From Clavibacter nebraskensis NCPPB 2581 (lineage in GTDB: Bacteria; Actinomycetota; Actinomycetes; Actinomycetales; Microbacteriaceae), in contig NC_020891.1 in NCBI RefSeq assembly GCF_000355695.1, positions 434,001 through 498,000 of the forward strand: DNA of 64,000 nucleotides, in the 5' to 3' direction. Positions 24,315-35,337 of the stretch are shown here, piece by piece. Both the position numbers and the translations under genes were made by a program. The notes beneath the pieces are model-generated. The model was given only the letters and a program-made list of their open reading frames with translations. It did no database searches and was not told the DNA's origin. The first letter of the stretch is position 1. Every line of letters begins with the position of its first letter.

Positions 24315-26491
24315 CTACTCCACGCGGCCCGCGAACCGGTACCGGAAGCCGGCGCCGTCGGTGACCACCACGTCGTAGTAGCCCCACTCGTTGACCGGCC
24401 AGTTCACCGTCGCGCTGCGCCCGGGCTTCACGGTCTCGTGGCGCTGGCGCGTGATGAAGTCGTTGGCCGTGAGCGTGTAGTGCACCGAGGGCGTCCCGTC
24501 GTTCGCGAGCGTGAGGCGCAGCACGGGCTTGCCGCCCGGGATCGTCTCGGCCGAGACGCGGGGAGCGGGCACGTCGTCCTTCCCCGCCGGGATCACGGTG
24601 CCCGCGAACCGGCGCAGGAACCGGTCGGGCCCGTAGACGCTGAAGTCGTACGCGCCCTGGTGCGCCCGGCTCTCCCACGTGTACGCGGCCGTCCCGCGCG
24701 CCGCCACGGTGAAGGGCGTCGAGGCGAACGGCAGCGCGATGTTCGGGAACACCTGGTGCGAGACGCCCTGCCGGCCGCCGTTGCGCATCGTCAGCGTCAC
24801 CCGGCCGCTCGCGCGGTTGACGGCGACGTCCGCGTCCTGCCGGTAGGGGAGCGGGCGGTGGCGCATGGTGCCGTCCTCCTGCTCGGGCATCCGCTGCGCG
24901 CCCACGGCGGGCTCCTGCACGGGCGGCTTCGCCATGTCGGCGTCGGCGGCCGCGACGAGCGCCTGGGTCGCGCTCATCGGCAGCACCTCCCGGGCGGACG
25001 GGATCGAGAAGTCCGGGTGCGCGAAGTCGAAGCACGAGGTGAGGTCGCCGGAGATCTGGCGCCGCCAGTCGGAGATGTTCGGCTCGTGCACACCCGTCCA
25101 GGTCTCCAGGAACCGGATCACCGAGGTGTGGTCGAACACCTGCGAGTCGACCCAGCCGCCGCGGCTCCACGGGGAGACGACCGTGAGCGGCACGCGCGTG
25201 CCGTACCCGATGGGCAGGCCGTCGACGTACTCGTCGGGCGTGCCCGGCTCGGCGAGCGGCGGCAGCTGGTGGTCGAAGTAGCCGTCGTTCTCGTCGTAGT
25301 TGATGAGGAGGACCGTGCGCGCCCAGGTGTCGGGGTTGCTCATGAGCGCCTGGATCACGGCGTTCGTGTAGTGCGCGCCGTAGTCGGGGCTGGCCTTCGG
25401 GTGCTCGCTCCACCCGTACGGCGCCACGACGTAGGACACCTGCGGGAGCGTGCCCGCCGCGGCGTCCTTCCCGAACTCCTCGAGCAGGTGCGTGACGTCG
25501 AGGCCCTTCCCGGAGTCCGGCTTCCACCCATCGTGGAGCCCGCCGTCGAGCGCGAGCCGACGCGTCGCGGGATCCGAGGAGGCGAGCGCCTCGTGGTACT
25601 GGTGGAACAGCCACAGCGGGTTGTCGCCGTAGTCGCCCACGTAGGGGTGCGTGCCCTCGTCGCCGACCTCGTCGTTCGCGTACGTCTTCCACGTGACGCC
25701 GGCCTCGCGGAGCCGCTCGGGGTAGGTCGTCCAGCTGAAGACGGGGGCGTAGTCGTCGGGGTTGTCATTTCGGGGCCGCCGGCCCTCCCGCGCGGGTCGA
25801 CCGTGCCGGTCCACTGGTAGAGGCGGTTCGGGGTCGTCGGGCCGATGAGCGAGCAGTGGTAGTGGTCCGCGATGGTGAACGCGGACGCGAGGGCGTGGTG
25901 GAAGGGCAGGTCGTCCTTCGTGAAGTAGCCCATGGTCTGCTCGCTCTTGGCGACCACCCAGTTGTCCCACGCGCCCTTGTTCCAGGCCTGGTGCCCGCCC
26001 TTCCAGGAGTGGTCGAGGCCGCCGGCGCCCTGCGCGTTGAAGCGGGACGACTCGAGCGGGAAGGGCAGCATGCGGCCGCCGTCGGCGCGGCTCGGGTCGG
26101 GCTGCGCGAACACGGTGCCGCCTCCGGGCAGCTCGACGGCCTGCTTGTCGCCGAAGCCGCGGACGCCCGGCAGCGTGCCGAAGTAGTGGTCGAACGAGCG
26201 GTTCTCCTGCATGAGGATCACCACGTGCTCCACGTCGCGGATGGTGTGCGTGAGCCCGCGGCGGGTGGCGGCGGCCGCGGCGGTGGCGCTCGCGGTGCCG
26301 GTGCCGGTGCCGGATCCCGCGGCGACGCCGGCCAAGATCGCGGCGGCGCCGCTCAGCAGGACGGTTCGGCGGCTGACGCCGGGGCGGACGGCGCCGCGGT
26401 ACGGGCGCGAGGGGTCGAGCGGGGGCGCGGCGTCGACGCCGGCCTCGAGGTCGACGTCCGGGGCGTGCTCTTCGGGCTTGGAGGTGCTCAC
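24315..26491 (-). pseudogene. Tat-exported phospholipase C (phosphoesterase family), frameshifted
   Basis: Intact, it would be a ~725-residue non-haemolytic-type phospholipase C. The 5' part (26491 down to about 25770) encodes a twin-arginine signal (SRRTVLLSGAAA), then HVVILMQENRSFDHYFGTL with the catalytic ENRSFDHYFG and PNRLYQWTGTVDP. The 3' part, in another frame, continues DNPDDYAPVFSWTTYPERL through NYDENDGYFDH and two C-terminal DUF756-type domains. The frames switch at a short A-run (TTT on the plus strand, 25768-25770): adding one A restores ENDNPDDY exactly. GTG 26491 has RBS GAAGGA. It is either a real null allele or a one-base sequencing error. Confidence 0.85.
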
Positions 26492-26756
26492 GGGGGCGGT
26501 CCTTCTTCCTGGATCGTGCCGATCCCTGTGGACGGGGGATCCCGCGGGACGGCGACGCGGAGGGCGCGCTCCGACGCGGGATCCCGCGGCGACGCGCGCT
26601 CGGCTCGACGCGGGGGATCCCGGCGGGTCGCGCCCGGGAGCGTCGATGCCAGGCGAGATCCTCCCCGCCGACGCGGAACAGCGCGTCGCGCGGAGCGACA
26701 TCCGGCGGAATGCCTCCTGAACAGAGGGATCGTTCCCCCTCGCCGCCGTGGATCCG

Positions 26757-27389
26757 TCAGGCGGGCCAGACCGGCCGGAACTGGACGCTGATGCGCGGCC
26801 CGACCGCCTTCGCCGTCTTGAGGATGGCGTGCTCGTGGGTGCGCTGCGCGCTGCCGCCCATGACCACGAGGTCGCCGTGCCCGAGGGGGAAGCGCCGCAC
26901 CTCGCCGCCGCCCTTCGGTCGCAGCGACAGCGTGCGCGCGGCACCCACCGAGACGATGGCGACCATGGTGTCGCGGTCGATGGCGCGCCCCACACGGTCG
27001 CCGTGCCATGCCACGCTGTCGTCGCCCGTGCGGTAGAAGCAGAGCCCCGCGGTCTCGAGCACCTGGCCGGGCGGGCGCCCGTAGTGCTCGTTCAGCGCGT
27101 CCCGCGCCTCGACGAGCACGGGCGCCGGCAGGGTCGCGCGCGGCCCGAACCACGACAGGAGCCGCGGCACCTCGACGGTGCGGCCGTGCATCTGCCGCGT
27201 GTCCGCAGTCCACTCCACGTCCTCCACGAGTCGCTCGAACAGCGCGTCGGAGTCGCTCACCCAGCCGGGCCGGATGTCGAGCCACGCGCCCTGCCCGAGG
27301 TCGAGCCGCTCGACCTCCGCGCCGAGCGCGCCGAGGCCCGGCTCCGCCTGGAGGTCGTCGAAGAGGGAAGCCTGGAACGCGATGCTCAT
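26757..27389 (-). CDS. alkB: AlkB-type 2-oxoglutarate/Fe(II) dioxygenase
   Basis: 210 residues. It repairs N-alkylated bases (1-methyladenine, 3-methylcytosine) by oxidative demethylation. The iron-binding HxD is in VAWHGDRVGR, the distal His is in SAQRTHEHAI and the 2-oxoglutarate Arg lies in PRISVQFRPVW. NEHYGRPPGQVLETAGLCFYRTGDDSVAW is the usual AlkB core context. ATG 27389 has TATGCT (27401-27396, minus) 6 bases upstream and no Shine-Dalgarno. A perfect actinobacterial LexA box lies 22 bases upstream of the start, so it should be DNA-damage inducible. Single gene. Confidence 0.88.
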   Translation of the reverse strand: MSIAFQASLFDDLQAEPGLGALGAEVERLDLGQGAWLDIRPGWVSDSDALFERLVEDVEWTADTRQMHGRTVEVPRLLSWFGPRATLPAPVLVEARDALNEHYGRPPGQVLETAGLCFYRTGDDSVAWHGDRVGRAIDRDTMVAIVSVGAARTLSLRPKGGGEVRRFPLGHGDLVVMGGSAQRTHEHAILKTAKAVGPRISVQFRPVWPA

Positions 27390-27410
27390 GGCGCGAGCAT
27401 AGCCCGGATG

Positions 27411-27428
27411 TTCGAACACGTGTTCGAA
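27411..27428. promoter_or_regulatory. LexA (SOS) box of alkB
   Basis: TTCGAACACGTGTTCGAA is an 18-bp perfect palindrome matching the actinobacterial SOS consensus TCGAAC-N4-GTTCGA. It sits just upstream of the -10 box of alkB, covering where the -35 element would be. The neighbouring gene at 27454 is transcribed toward this site and ends before it, so only alkB is likely controlled. Confidence 0.85.
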
Positions 27429-27453
27429 TGTCGGTCGGGTGGGGAGAGCCCGG

Positions 27454-28134
27454 TCAGGCCTCCACGGGGCGGGACCCGCGGCGTCCAGCCCAGGTCAGCA
27501 ACAGCGCCAGCCCGCAGATCAGCGCCACGATGACGGCGACCCAGATGGCGACCGTCCCGTACCCGCCGCCGCCCGTCGCGGGATCCAGGAACGGGTACGG
27601 GTAGTAGGTCGCCGCCCCCGTGACCTCGTTGCCAGTGAACGGCCCGCGGGCGAGCGTGACCGCGACCCAGACCAGCGGGAACACCACGACCCGGCCCACC
27701 GCGCCGGAGCCGAGCACCCGACGGTCGGGCGCGAGCAGCCAGTCGGCGAGCACGAGCAGCGGCACGGCCACGTGCAGCACCTCGTTCGACCACGGGAGGT
27801 TGCCGCCGGGGATCGTGGGCAGTCCGCGCAGCAGGAGGTTGTAGACGATGCCGGTGGTGACGATGTAGGTCGTGGTCGCGAGCCGGAGCGTCGTCCAGCC
27901 GCGCCCGGGCGCGGGGGCGCGCCGCAGCAGCCGCACGGCGCCGAGCCCCATCACCACCGCCGCGAGCAGGTTCGACTCGATCGTGAAGTACATGAGGAAG
28001 TCGACCGTCTTGCCCCAGATCCCCTCCACCCCAATGCTCCGCCAGTAGGAGGAGCTCACGACGTACTGGCTGGCGACCGCCACCAGCACGGCGACGGCGG
28101 TGAGGAGGCGGACGACCGCCCAGGTGATGCGCAT
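27454..28134 (-). CDS. Pr6Pr-type integral membrane protein
   Basis: 226 residues with six probable membrane helices, starting MRITWAVVRLLTAVAVLVAVA. The pattern YFTIESNLLAAVVMG, TTGIVYNLLLRGL, NEVLHVAVPLLVLADWLLAPD and YYPYPFLDPA is that of the Pr6Pr (FAR-17a/AIG1-related) membrane family. Biochemical role unknown. ATG 28134 directly precedes the first helix. It is divergent from the lipoate ligase gene, 78 bp apart. Confidence 0.75.
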   Translation of the reverse strand: MRITWAVVRLLTAVAVLVAVASQYVVSSSYWRSIGVEGIWGKTVDFLMYFTIESNLLAAVVMGLGAVRLLRRAPAPGRGWTTLRLATTTYIVTTGIVYNLLLRGLPTIPGGNLPWSNEVLHVAVPLLVLADWLLAPDRRVLGSGAVGRVVVFPLVWVAVTLARGPFTGNEVTGAATYYPYPFLDPATGGGGYGTVAIWVAVIVALICGLALLLTWAGRRGSRPVEA

Positions 28135-28212
28135 GCCCCACCGTCCCACACGGGCCGGGCGACGGCGATCCGCGGACCATCGGCGCCCGCCGGCGCGGCC
28201 TAGGCTGGCGGG

Positions 28213-29262
28213 ATGCATGGTGAGTACAAGGTCCCCGGCGGCAAGCTCGTCGTGGTCGACCTGGACGTGACCGACGGCCGCATCTCCGGCTTCCGCCTCG
28301 CGGGCGACTTCTTCCTGGAGCCCGACGACGCGCTCGAGGCGATCGACGGGGCCGTCAACGGCCTCCCGGAGGACAGCGACGCCGCCGCGATCACCGCCGC
28401 CATCCGCCGCGCGCTCCCGCCGGAGGCCACGCTCCTCGGCTTCTCGCCCGAGGCCGTCGCCGTCGCGATCCGCCGCTCGCTCGCCCGCGCCACGAACTGG
28501 GGCGACTACGAGTGGGAGGTCATCCACGATCGCGCCTACCGTCCCGTCGAGCAGATGGCGCTGGACCAGGTGCTCGCCGAGGAGGTCGGCGCCGGCCGCC
28601 GGAACCCCACGCTGCGCATCTGGGAGTGGGACCAGCCGGCCGTCGTCATCGGCAGCTTCCAGTCGCTCCGCAACGAGGTCGACGCCGAGCAGGCCGCGGC
28701 CCACGGGTTCGACGTCGTGCGCCGCGTCTCCGGCGGCGGCGCCATGTACATGGAGGCGGGCGCCGTCATCACGTACTCGATCTACGCCCCCGTCGACCTC
28801 GTGCAGGGCATGACCTTCGCGGACTCCTACGCCTACCTCGACGAGTGGGTCATCACCGCGCTCCGGTCGCTCGGCATCGACGCGTCGTACCAGCCGCTCA
28901 ACGACATCACGAGCCCCAGCGGCAAGATCGGCGGCGCTGCGCAGAAGCGCCTGGGCGCCGGAGCCGTGCTGCACCACGTCACCATGAGCTACGACATGGA
29001 CGGCGAGAAGATGGTGCAGGTGCTGCGCATCGGCCGCGAGAAGATCAGCGACAAGGGCATCACGAGCGCCGCCAAGCGCGTGGACCCGCTCCGCAGCCAG
29101 ACCGGCATGAGCCGCGCGGACATCATCGACCGGATGAAGGACACCTTCACGGGCCTCTACGGCGGGAAGCCGGGTCAGGTCACGGCGGAGGAGTGGGCGA
29201 AGACCCGCCAGCTGGTGGACGACAAGTTCTCGACGCGGGAGTGGCTCACGCGCGTCCCCTGA
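28213..29262 (+). CDS. lipoate-protein ligase family protein
   Basis: 349 residues. About 1-95 resembles the small accessory domain that follows the catalytic domain in E. coli LplA (KVPGGKLVVVDLDVTDGRI), here placed first. The catalytic biotin/lipoate-ligase domain follows, with PVEQMALDQVL, WDQPAVVIGSFQ, RRVSGGGAMYMEAGAV (substrate loop) and the acyl-adenylate lysine in SGKIGGAAQKR. It should attach lipoate or octanoate to E2/GcvH lysines. Leaderless start: TAGGCT 28201-28206, ATG 28213. Confidence 0.85.
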   Translation: MHGEYKVPGGKLVVVDLDVTDGRISGFRLAGDFFLEPDDALEAIDGAVNGLPEDSDAAAITAAIRRALPPEATLLGFSPEAVAVAIRRSLARATNWGDYEWEVIHDRAYRPVEQMALDQVLAEEVGAGRRNPTLRIWEWDQPAVVIGSFQSLRNEVDAEQAAAHGFDVVRRVSGGGAMYMEAGAVITYSIYAPVDLVQGMTFADSYAYLDEWVITALRSLGIDASYQPLNDITSPSGKIGGAAQKRLGAGAVLHHVTMSYDMDGEKMVQVLRIGREKISDKGITSAAKRVDPLRSQTGMSRADIIDRMKDTFTGLYGGKPGQVTAEEWAKTRQLVDDKFSTREWLTRVP

Positions 29263-29481
29263 TCGGGGGACTGTCCGCCTGGCGAAGCGGGGATGTCCGC
29301 TCGGCGTCCGGGCTGTCCGCCGGACGACGGCGGGAGCGTCCGCGCGGATCCGGGCACCTAGAGTCTCATCGTCGTCCTTCCGGCCCCCGCGGGGCCGAGC
29401 GGCGACGCGGTCCGATCGAACCTCGTCAGGAGGCTCCGCTCGCGACCGCGGGCGACGGGGAGACCCGTCGGGGGGAGCGGA
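29263..29481. other. intergenic stretch with imperfect GTCCGCC repeats and a possible unlinked promoter
   Basis: After the lipoate ligase stop there are three CTGTCCGCC/ATGTCCGCT-like motifs (29281-29335), then TAGAGT at 29359-29364, which looks like the -10 boxes of this genome but has no start codon at the expected distance. A CGGCCCCCGCGGGGCCG hairpin (29381-29397) follows. No open frame with good codon use is seen; an untranslated RNA is possible. Confidence 0.35.
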
Positions 29482-29511
29482 CTCGCGAGGCGCATGCGTG
29501 CGCCTCGCGAG
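29482..29511. terminator. hairpin terminator
   Basis: A 13-bp perfect stem (29482-29494 with 29499-29511) and a TGCG loop, just before the end of the convergent acetyltransferase gene at 29521. Confidence 0.75.
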
Positions 29512-29520
29512 CGCACCGCC

Positions 29521-29805
29521 TCAGCCCCGCTCGAGCAGCTCCCGGTAGTCGGGGTGCTCGTCGATCCACTCCGCCACGAACGGGCACGCGGCCACGACCG
29601 TGCGGGATCCGCCGCGCACGTCGTCCAGCGCCGCCCGCACCAGCTCGCCGCCGAGGCCGCCGCGCCGCTTCGCGGGGTCGACCTCCGTGTGGGTGAAGAC
29701 GATGCGGTCGCCCTGGATCAGGTAGTCTGCGAAGCCCGCGCGCTCGCCGTCGAGCCACAGCGTGTAGCGCGAGCCGTCGGGATCGTGGGTCACATCGACG
29801 CTCAT
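29521..29805 (-). CDS. short GNAT-type N-acetyltransferase (NATD1/YjdJ-like)
   Basis: 94 residues, the length of the minimal GNAT (Gcn5-related, YjdJ/NATD1) group. VFTHTEVDPAKRRGGLGGELVRAAL is the acetyl-CoA-binding strand and loop, followed by VVAACPFVAEWIDEHPDYREL, the characteristic conserved C-terminus with its PFV...HPDY motif. Substrate unknown. ATG 29805 is preceded by TAGTGT at 6 bases (minus strand), a leaderless start. Confidence 0.82.
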   Translation of the reverse strand: MSVDVTHDPDGSRYTLWLDGERAGFADYLIQGDRIVFTHTEVDPAKRRGGLGGELVRAALDDVRGGSRTVVAACPFVAEWIDEHPDYRELLERG

Positions 29806-29908
29806 CCCGCCACACTAGGCGCGGTGTCGCGTCGAGTCGATTCGCAGGGTGCGGGGTTACCCTGGACCTGCCCAGGACCCGGGTCCCCTCTACCTTCCGG
29901 AGCAGCAC

Positions 29909-30805
29909 GTGATCGCCGACATCCGCCGCCGCAGCATCCTCGCCGCCGCGCTCGCGGTCCCCGTGACCGCCGTCCTCGCCGCCTGCACCCGCCAGGAGCC
30001 CGCGCCGCGCGCGATCCTCGGCGGCGGAGCCGATGGCCAGCCCGCCGCGTCCGGATCCTTGCCCGTCGTCTCCGCGGTCGAGCCCGCGACCCTCTCGGTG
30101 TCGGGCGGCGAGACCGTCACGCTCACTGGCGCCGGCCTCTCCGGCGCGACGGCCGTCATGTTCGCGGGCACCGCGGGCACCGATCTGAAGGTCGCGGGCG
30201 ACGGATCCGTCACGGTCGTGGCGCCGCGCTCCACCGACTACGAGGACCGCTCCGCCGACATCCAGGTCATGGCCGGCGACTCGCCGCTCGCCGCCGCGAC
30301 CGCCGCCTACGCGGCGCAGACGCCGGTCGACAAGCAGCTCCAGTACGCGCTCGCCCACTGGGACGCCTACAACCTCGAGGAGTACGGCAACTTCAACCCG
30401 TCCGGCGGCGACTGCGTCAACTTCGTCAGCCAGACCCTCATCCAGCGCGGCTGGCAGATGACGGACGAGTGGCACAACCGCGGCGGGGGATCCGACTGGA
30501 CCTACGCGTGGATCCACGTGCCCACGTTCGACAAGTGGCTCACGGCGAACGCGTCCACGCTCGGCGTGAAGCGGCTCGAGCTCGCCGACCGCGACCAGCT
30601 GAAGGTCGGCGACATCGTCATCTTCGACTGGAACCGCAACTCCTCGCCCGACCACACGCAGATCGTCTCGGCCATCGAGCCGAAGGACGGCGGCAACGTC
30701 GTCAAGATGGTCGGCCACAACCTCGACAACGACTACCGCGACCTCGACACGACCATCACCACGGAGCACCCGGGCGCCGAGGTCCACTTCTGGAGCGTCG
30801 CCTAG
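29909..30805 (+). CDS. lipoprotein with IPT/TIG and amidase domains
   Basis: 298 residues. The signal peptide ends in lipobox VLAAC, so the protein should be lipid-anchored at the outer membrane face. About 55-140 is an IPT/TIG-like immunoglobulin fold (VEPATLSVSGGETVTLTGAGL). The C-terminal ~160 residues match the putative amidase domain (Amidase_6): YNLEEYGNFNPSGGDCVNFVSQTLIQRGW with the likely catalytic Cys, then VGDIVIFDWN, PDHTQIVSAI and MVGHNLDN. A cell-wall hydrolytic role is likely by family. GTG 29909 is chosen for the signal peptide, with GGAG 8 bases upstream. The stop overlaps the convergent DUF2809 stop. Confidence 0.82.
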   Translation: MIADIRRRSILAAALAVPVTAVLAACTRQEPAPRAILGGGADGQPAASGSLPVVSAVEPATLSVSGGETVTLTGAGLSGATAVMFAGTAGTDLKVAGDGSVTVVAPRSTDYEDRSADIQVMAGDSPLAAATAAYAAQTPVDKQLQYALAHWDAYNLEEYGNFNPSGGDCVNFVSQTLIQRGWQMTDEWHNRGGGSDWTYAWIHVPTFDKWLTANASTLGVKRLELADRDQLKVGDIVIFDWNRNSSPDHTQIVSAIEPKDGGNVVKMVGHNLDNDYRDLDTTITTEHPGAEVHFWSVA

Positions 30806-31296
30806 CTCACCTCGATGCCCCGGCCGACCTGCAGCAGGCGGTCGACCAGGAGCACGAGCAGCACGCCGGCCGCGTACGCGGCGAGGTCGACGGGGTCATA
30901 CCCCGTGCCGAGCAGCAGTCGGCACAGCGGCACGTGCAGGGCCCACATCTCGGGCCAGCCGGTGATCTGCAGCAGCTCGATCCCCGTGCACCACACGAGC
31001 ACGGCCGCGCCGTGCACGACCGTGTCGACCCGCGGCATCACCGCGATGAGCGCGAGGTGCATCGCCGCGGAGTAGAAGACGTCGGGCCAGAGCCCGCGGC
31101 CGTCGCCGTGCGTGACGACCATGCCGGCCATGACCACCGCGAAGAGCGCCCCGAGCGAGACGATCCGCCGACGCGCGTTCCCGTCGGGGAGCCGGACGTC
31201 CCGGTCGACGACGGGCGCGGCGTCCGCCGGACCGTCGGCGGGCTGCATTGACGGCTCGTCCCAGACGAACGCGTCCACATCCCCGGAATGGCGCAT
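30802..31296 (-). CDS. DUF2809 membrane protein
   Basis: 164 residues. Cytoplasmic charged N-terminus (~45 residues), then four probable membrane segments. Conserved DUF2809 elements are GLWPDVFYSAAMH, TGIELLQITGWP and GTGYDPVDLAAYAAGVL. Function unknown. Leaderless start: TAGTCT 6 bases before ATG 31296 on the minus strand. Its stop codon overlaps that of the amidase lipoprotein on the other strand. Confidence 0.8.
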   Translation of the reverse strand: MRHSGDVDAFVWDEPSMQPADGPADAAPVVDRDVRLPDGNARRRIVSLGALFAVVMAGMVVTHGDGRGLWPDVFYSAAMHLALIAVMPRVDTVVHGAAVLVWCTGIELLQITGWPEMWALHVPLCRLLLGTGYDPVDLAAYAAGVLLVLLVDRLLQVGRGIEVS

Positions 31297-31358
31297 GACC
31301 CCAGACTAGGCACCGCGGATGCGAACGCGCCCGGGGCGACGCCGCATCCGCGCGACCG

Positions 31359-32999
<1,641 letters not shown>

Positions 33000-33048
33000 G
33001 GATCCATCCTGGCACCGGGCCCCGCCGATTCCCATCTAGGGTGCAGGC

Positions 33049-34005
33049 ATGGCCGAGACCCCGCGACCCGACGAGACCTACAGCTACCTCGGGCCGTCGG
33101 GCACCTTCACGGAGGCCGCGCTGAAGCAGGTGGAGGCGGCCCGCGGCCGCACCTGGCGCGCGGTGAACAACGCGTCCGAGGCGCTCGCCGACGTGGTCGC
33201 CGGCACCTCGGTCGCCGCCATGATCGCCATCGAGAACTCCGTCGAGGGCGGGGTGACGGCCACGCAGGACGCGCTCGCCAACATCCCCGGCTTGAGGATC
33301 CTCAGCGAGCACCTCGTGCCCGTCGCCTTCGACCTCGTGGTGCGGCCCGGCACGGCGCTCGCCGACGTGCGCACCGTCGCCGCGCATCCGGTCGCCTACG
33401 GGCAGTGCCGCCGTTTCCTGGAGCGCGAGCTGCCGACGCACGGCCACGTGCCCGCGTCCTCGAACGTGGCCGCGGCGCTGTCGCTGCTGGATGGCGGCAT
33501 TGCGGACGCGGCCATCGCGCCGCCGCAGATCACCGAGAGCCAGCCGCTCGAGGCCGTCGCCCGCGGCATCGGCGACAACCCGAACGCCGTCACGCGCTTC
33601 GTACTGGTGGGCCGTGCCACCACGCTGCCCGCGCGCACGGGCGCAGACAAGACCAGCCTCATCGTCGAGCTGCCGGACGACCGCGCCGGATCCCTGCTCG
33701 ACCTCCTCGAGCAGTTCGCGACCCGCGGCGTGAACCTCGCGCTCATCCAGTCGCGGCCCATCGGCGACGAGCTCGGCCGCTACCGGTTCGTCATCGACGC
33801 GGAGGGGCACGTGCACGACGAGCGCGTGGCCGACGCGCTCCTCGGGATCCGCCGCTTCAGCCCGCGCGTCACCTTCCTCGGCTCCTACCCGCGGGCCGAC
33901 GGCACCCCCAGCACCTACCGCGCCCGGTACGAGGACGACGTCTTCCTCGAGGCGCGCGACTGGCTGCGCGGCATCGTCTCGTCCGAGCCGGGCGCGCGCG
34001 CCTGA
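33049..34005 (+). CDS. pheA: prephenate dehydratase
   Basis: 318 residues. It converts prephenate to phenylpyruvate in phenylalanine synthesis. N-terminal catalytic domain: YLGPSGTFTEAAL, IENSVEGGV and the catalytic NPNAVTRFVLVG (TRF motif). The C-terminal ACT domain (about 205-285) contains GSLLDLLEQFATRGVNLALIQSRP, with QSRP in place of the usual ESRP Phe-binding motif, so feedback inhibition probably exists. No chorismate mutase domain. Leaderless: TAGGGT 33037-33042, ATG 33049. Confidence 0.92.
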   Translation: MAETPRPDETYSYLGPSGTFTEAALKQVEAARGRTWRAVNNASEALADVVAGTSVAAMIAIENSVEGGVTATQDALANIPGLRILSEHLVPVAFDLVVRPGTALADVRTVAAHPVAYGQCRRFLERELPTHGHVPASSNVAAALSLLDGGIADAAIAPPQITESQPLEAVARGIGDNPNAVTRFVLVGRATTLPARTGADKTSLIVELPDDRAGSLLDLLEQFATRGVNLALIQSRPIGDELGRYRFVIDAEGHVHDERVADALLGIRRFSPRVTFLGSYPRADGTPSTYRARYEDDVFLEARDWLRGIVSSEPGARA

Positions 34006-34056
34006 CGCGGCGGCGGACGCCCGGCCACGCCTGACCCGCTTCGTTAGAGTGACGGG

Positions 34057-35337
34057 GTGATCGATCCGCAGACCCTCCGCGACCATCCCGACCTCGTCAT
34101 CGCCTCGCAGGAGCTGCGCGGCGCGTCCGTGGAGGTGGTCGACCAGGCGGTCGCCGCGGACTCCGAGCGCCGCCGGGCGGTCACCGAGTTCGAGGGCCTG
34201 CGCGCCGAGCAGAACGCGCACGGCAAGCTCGTCGCGAAGGCCGACAAGGCCGACAAGCCGCGCCTCATCGCCGAGGTGCAGGAGCTGAAGGCCCGCGTCA
34301 CCGCCGCGCAGGAGCGGGCGCAGGAGGCCGAGGCCGCGCTCGACGAGGCCATGCGGCGGATCCCGAACATCGTCATCGACGGCGTCCCCGCCGGCGGCGA
34401 GGACGACTGGGCGCTCGTGCGCGAGGTCGGCGAGAAGCCCGTGTTCGACTTCGAGCCCCGCGACCACCTGGAGATCGGCGAGATCCTCGACGCGATCGAC
34501 ATGGGCCGCGGTGCCAAGGTCTCCGGCGCCCGCTTCCACTTCCTCACGGGGATCGGCGCGCGGCTCGAGATCGCCCTGATGAACTTCGGCCTCGCCCGCG
34601 CGCTCGAGGCGGGCCTCGTGCCGCTCATCACGCCCACGCTCGTGAAGCCCGAGATCATGGCCGGCACCGGCTTCCTCGGCGCCCACGCCGACGAGGTCTA
34701 CCACCTGGACGACGACGACCTCTACCTCACGGGCACGAGCGAGGTGGCGCTCGCCGGGTACCACGCCGACGAGATCCTCGACCTGGCCTCGGGCCCCGTC
34801 CGCTACGCCGGCTGGTCGACCTGCTACCGCAAGGAGGCGGGCTCCTACGGCAAGGACACCCGCGGCATCATCCGCGTGCACCAGTTCCAGAAGCTCGAGA
34901 TGTTCTCCTACGTCGACCCGGCCGACGCCGAGGCGGAGCACGATCGCCTGCTCGCGATGCAGGAGCGCATGATGCAGGACCTCGGCCTCACCTACCGCGT
35001 CATCGACACGGCGGCGGGCGACCTCGGATCCAGCGCCGCCCGCAAGTACGACGTCGAAGCGTGGATCCCCACCCAGGGCGCCTACCGCGAGCTCACCTCC
35101 ACCTCGAACTGCACCACCTTCCAGGCCCGCCGCCTCGGCACGCGCTTCCGCGGCGAGGACGGCCGCACCTCGCCCGTCGCCACGCTCAACGGCACGCTGG
35201 CCACCACCCGCTGGATCGTCGCGATCCTCGAGACGCACCAGCAGGCCGACGGCTCGGTGCGCGTGCCGGAGGCGCTGCGGCCCTACCTCGGCGGCCTCGA
35301 GACCCTCGAGCCCGCGACGGCGAAGGCCGCCCGATGA
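34057..35337 (+). CDS. serS: seryl-tRNA synthetase
   Basis: 426 residues, class II synthetase of standard length. The N-terminal coiled-coil arm (about 30-110) is followed by motif 2 ([26 protein letters not shown] region) and motif 3 ([18 protein letters not shown]). It charges tRNA-Ser; two tRNA-Ser genes lie within 8 kb, which may be coincidence. GTG 34057 follows TAGAGT (34045-34050) by 6 bases, so it is leaderless. The stop overlaps the start of a HAD phosphatase (ATGA). Confidence 0.94.
   Translation: MIDPQTLRDHPDLVIASQELRGASVEVVDQAVAADSERRRAVTEFEGLRAEQNAHGKLVAKADKADKPRLIAEVQELKARVTAAQERAQEAEAALDEAMRRIPNIVIDGVPAGGEDDWALVREVGEKPVFDFEPRDHLEIGEILDAIDMGRGAKVSGARFHFLTGIGARLEIALMNFGLARALEAGLVPLITPTLVKPEIMAGTGFLGAHADEVYHLDDDDLYLTGTSEVALAGYHADEILDLASGPVRYAGWSTCYRKEAGSYGKDTRGIIRVHQFQKLEMFSYVDPADAEAEHDRLLAMQERMMQDLGLTYRVIDTAAGDLGSSAARKYDVEAWIPTQGAYRELTSTSNCTTFQARRLGTRFRGEDGRTSPVATLNGTLATTRWIVAILETHQQADGSVRVPEALRPYLGGLETLEPATAKAAR

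Noticed and set aside
29359-29420. 6C RNA (conserved actinobacterial RNA with C-rich loops)
   Set aside because: Only one C-rich hairpin is seen and the cytosines are paired rather than in a loop; the expected two six-C loops are absent.
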